Below, piece by piece: positions 6,446 through 7,067 of a DNA stretch of 7,067 nucleotides. The notes under the pieces were generated by a model. That model saw nothing but the letters and a program-made list of their open reading frames with translations, had not been told where the DNA came from and did no database searches. A program made the position numbers and the translations under genes. How positions within the stretch are numbered: the stretch's first letter is position 1; each line of letters starts with the position of its first letter. This stretch comes from Propionibacteriaceae bacterium UBA4569 (lineage in GTDB: Bacteria > Actinomycetota > Actinomycetes > Propionibacteriales > Propionibacteriaceae): contig DGKN01000214.1 in NCBI GenBank assembly GCA_002387005.1, positions 12,983 to 20,049 of the forward strand, read 5' to 3'.

Positions 6446-7067
6446 TCAGGCGACTTCCAGCGCCCAGATACGATTAAGATCGACATTACCCCACAGCGTG
6501 CTGTCCTCTGCGCCGACAATGCTGTCAGTGCAGAAACTGTCGCCAAGGTCGAGCTCCTCCGGTTTGACTTCACGCTGGGCGTGCAGCGACCAGAACACAT
6601 GCACACAGGGACGCATCAGCGATTTTTCACCCGCTCTGACCACCAGTGCCACCCGGCCGGAGGCGAGACGCACCAGCGATCCCACCGGATAGATGCCGAT
6701 GGTGCGCACAAAGGTGTGCAGCAGGCCGGGGTCAAAATGGCCGCGCCAGCTCAGCATCTGATGCATCGCCTCAGCAGGCGTCCAGCCGTTGCGATAGGCA
6801 CGGGTTGAGGTCACAGCATCATAGACGTCACACACCGCCGCCATGCGGGCATAGAGCGAAATCGCCTCCCCTTTCAGGCCGTGCGGGTAGCCGCTGCCAT
6901 CATATTTCTCATGATGATGCAGGGCGATATCCAGCAGATCGTCATCGGCGTCAGCTTCTATCAGCATCTGCGTGCCAACCACCGGATGCTCGCGCATCAC
7001 CCTGAACTCCTCGTCAGTCAGCTTGCCGGCTTTGTTGAGGATCGCCAGTGGCACGGCCGCTTTACCG
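6446..7067 (-). CDS. HD-GYP domain protein (predicted c-di-GMP phosphodiesterase), 5' end beyond window
   Basis: HD-GYP proteins hydrolyse the second messenger cyclic-di-GMP and affect motility, biofilm and surface behaviour. The frame is open from the right edge (first full codon at 7066) to TGA at 6446-6448, giving 206 residues. It opens with GKAAVPLAILNKAGKLTDEEF, so the edge falls just inside the HD-x-GK metal motif, and the His-Asp pair itself is outside the window. Further signatures are REHPVVG, HHEKYDGSGYP (6884-6916), which includes the defining GYP, and ARMAAVCDVYDAVTSTRAYR. After the domain comes the small C-terminal segment YPVGSLVRLASGRVALVV common in this family. The GTG at 7054 is an internal Val codon, not a start. 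The stop codon lies about ten bases from the KdpE-like operator, so it is transcribed toward kdp but probably not part of that operon. Codon use matches kdp. Confidence 0.93.
   Translation of the reverse strand, partial: GKAAVPLAILNKAGKLTDEEFRVMREHPVVGTQMLIEADADDDLLDIALHHHEKYDGSGYPHGLKGEAISLYARMAAVCDVYDAVTSTRAYRNGWTPAEAMHQMLSWRGHFDPGLLHTFVRTIGIYPVGSLVRLASGRVALVVRAGEKSLMRPCVHVFWSLHAQREVKPEELDLGDSFCTDSIVGAEDSTLWGNVDLNRIWALEVA

Noticed and set aside
6334..6606. Minus-strand 90-codon frame overlapping the HD-GYP end and the kdp promoter
   Set aside because: It overlaps the conserved HD-GYP coding sequence in another frame and runs through the KdpE-like operator and the kdpF ribosome-binding site; it has no family features.
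6446..7054. GTG at 7054 as the start of the HD-GYP gene
   Set aside because: The frame continues upstream to the window edge with GKAA, which is the end of the family's HDxGK motif, so the Val codon is internal.
1..7067. CRISPR arrays, tRNA or rRNA genes, insertion sequences, integrases
   Set aside because: I looked for regularly spaced repeats, tRNA-like cloverleaf sequence, transposase motifs and terminal repeats on both strands and saw none that held up.

Overview
This window looks like two unrelated genomes joined end to end. The left part (about 1-4033) is very GC-rich, with actinobacterial gene content and codon use. The right part (about 4034-7067) is moderately GC-rich and closely matches Enterobacterales, with a Pantoea/Erwinia-like kdp locus. 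The join lies inside one open reading frame on the minus strand (3337-4563): its first ~177 codons are the KdpB N-terminus and the remainder is the C-terminus of an actinobacterial FG-GAP/VCBS-repeat protein. All genes supported here read on the minus strand, so biological order runs from position 7067 down to 1.

Right part, in transcription order: the C-terminal portion of an HD-GYP domain protein (a predicted cyclic-di-GMP phosphodiesterase, entering from the window edge); a short intergenic region with a KdpE-like operator and promoter; then kdpF (29 aa, GTG start, too short for routine ORF calling), kdpA (562 aa, complete) and the start of kdpB. The three kdp genes are coupled by 1-base and 4-base start/stop overlaps. 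Together they form the front half of the high-affinity K+-transporting KdpFABC P-type ATPase operon. KdpB stops matching its family just after the TGES actuator motif, so the phosphorylation and nucleotide-binding domains and kdpC are absent.

Left part, in transcription order: the tail of the FG-GAP repeat protein; a 358-base intergenic region with two perfect inverted repeats (15-bp and 10-bp stems, probable terminators), a promoter and a T-box riboswitch leader with an Ile (AUC) specifier; then ileS, which is open for 992 codons and runs off the left edge. The T-box appears to be the actinobacterial ultrashort-stem-I, translation-controlling type, and is expected to raise IleRS synthesis when uncharged tRNA-Ile accumulates. 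The IleRS carries GTHH in place of the class I HIGH signature, a variant associated in the literature with extreme mupirocin resistance.

I see no new multi-gene system here. The most important point for a user is the probable chimeric junction near 4033. The most interesting biology is the GTHH IleRS under T-box control.
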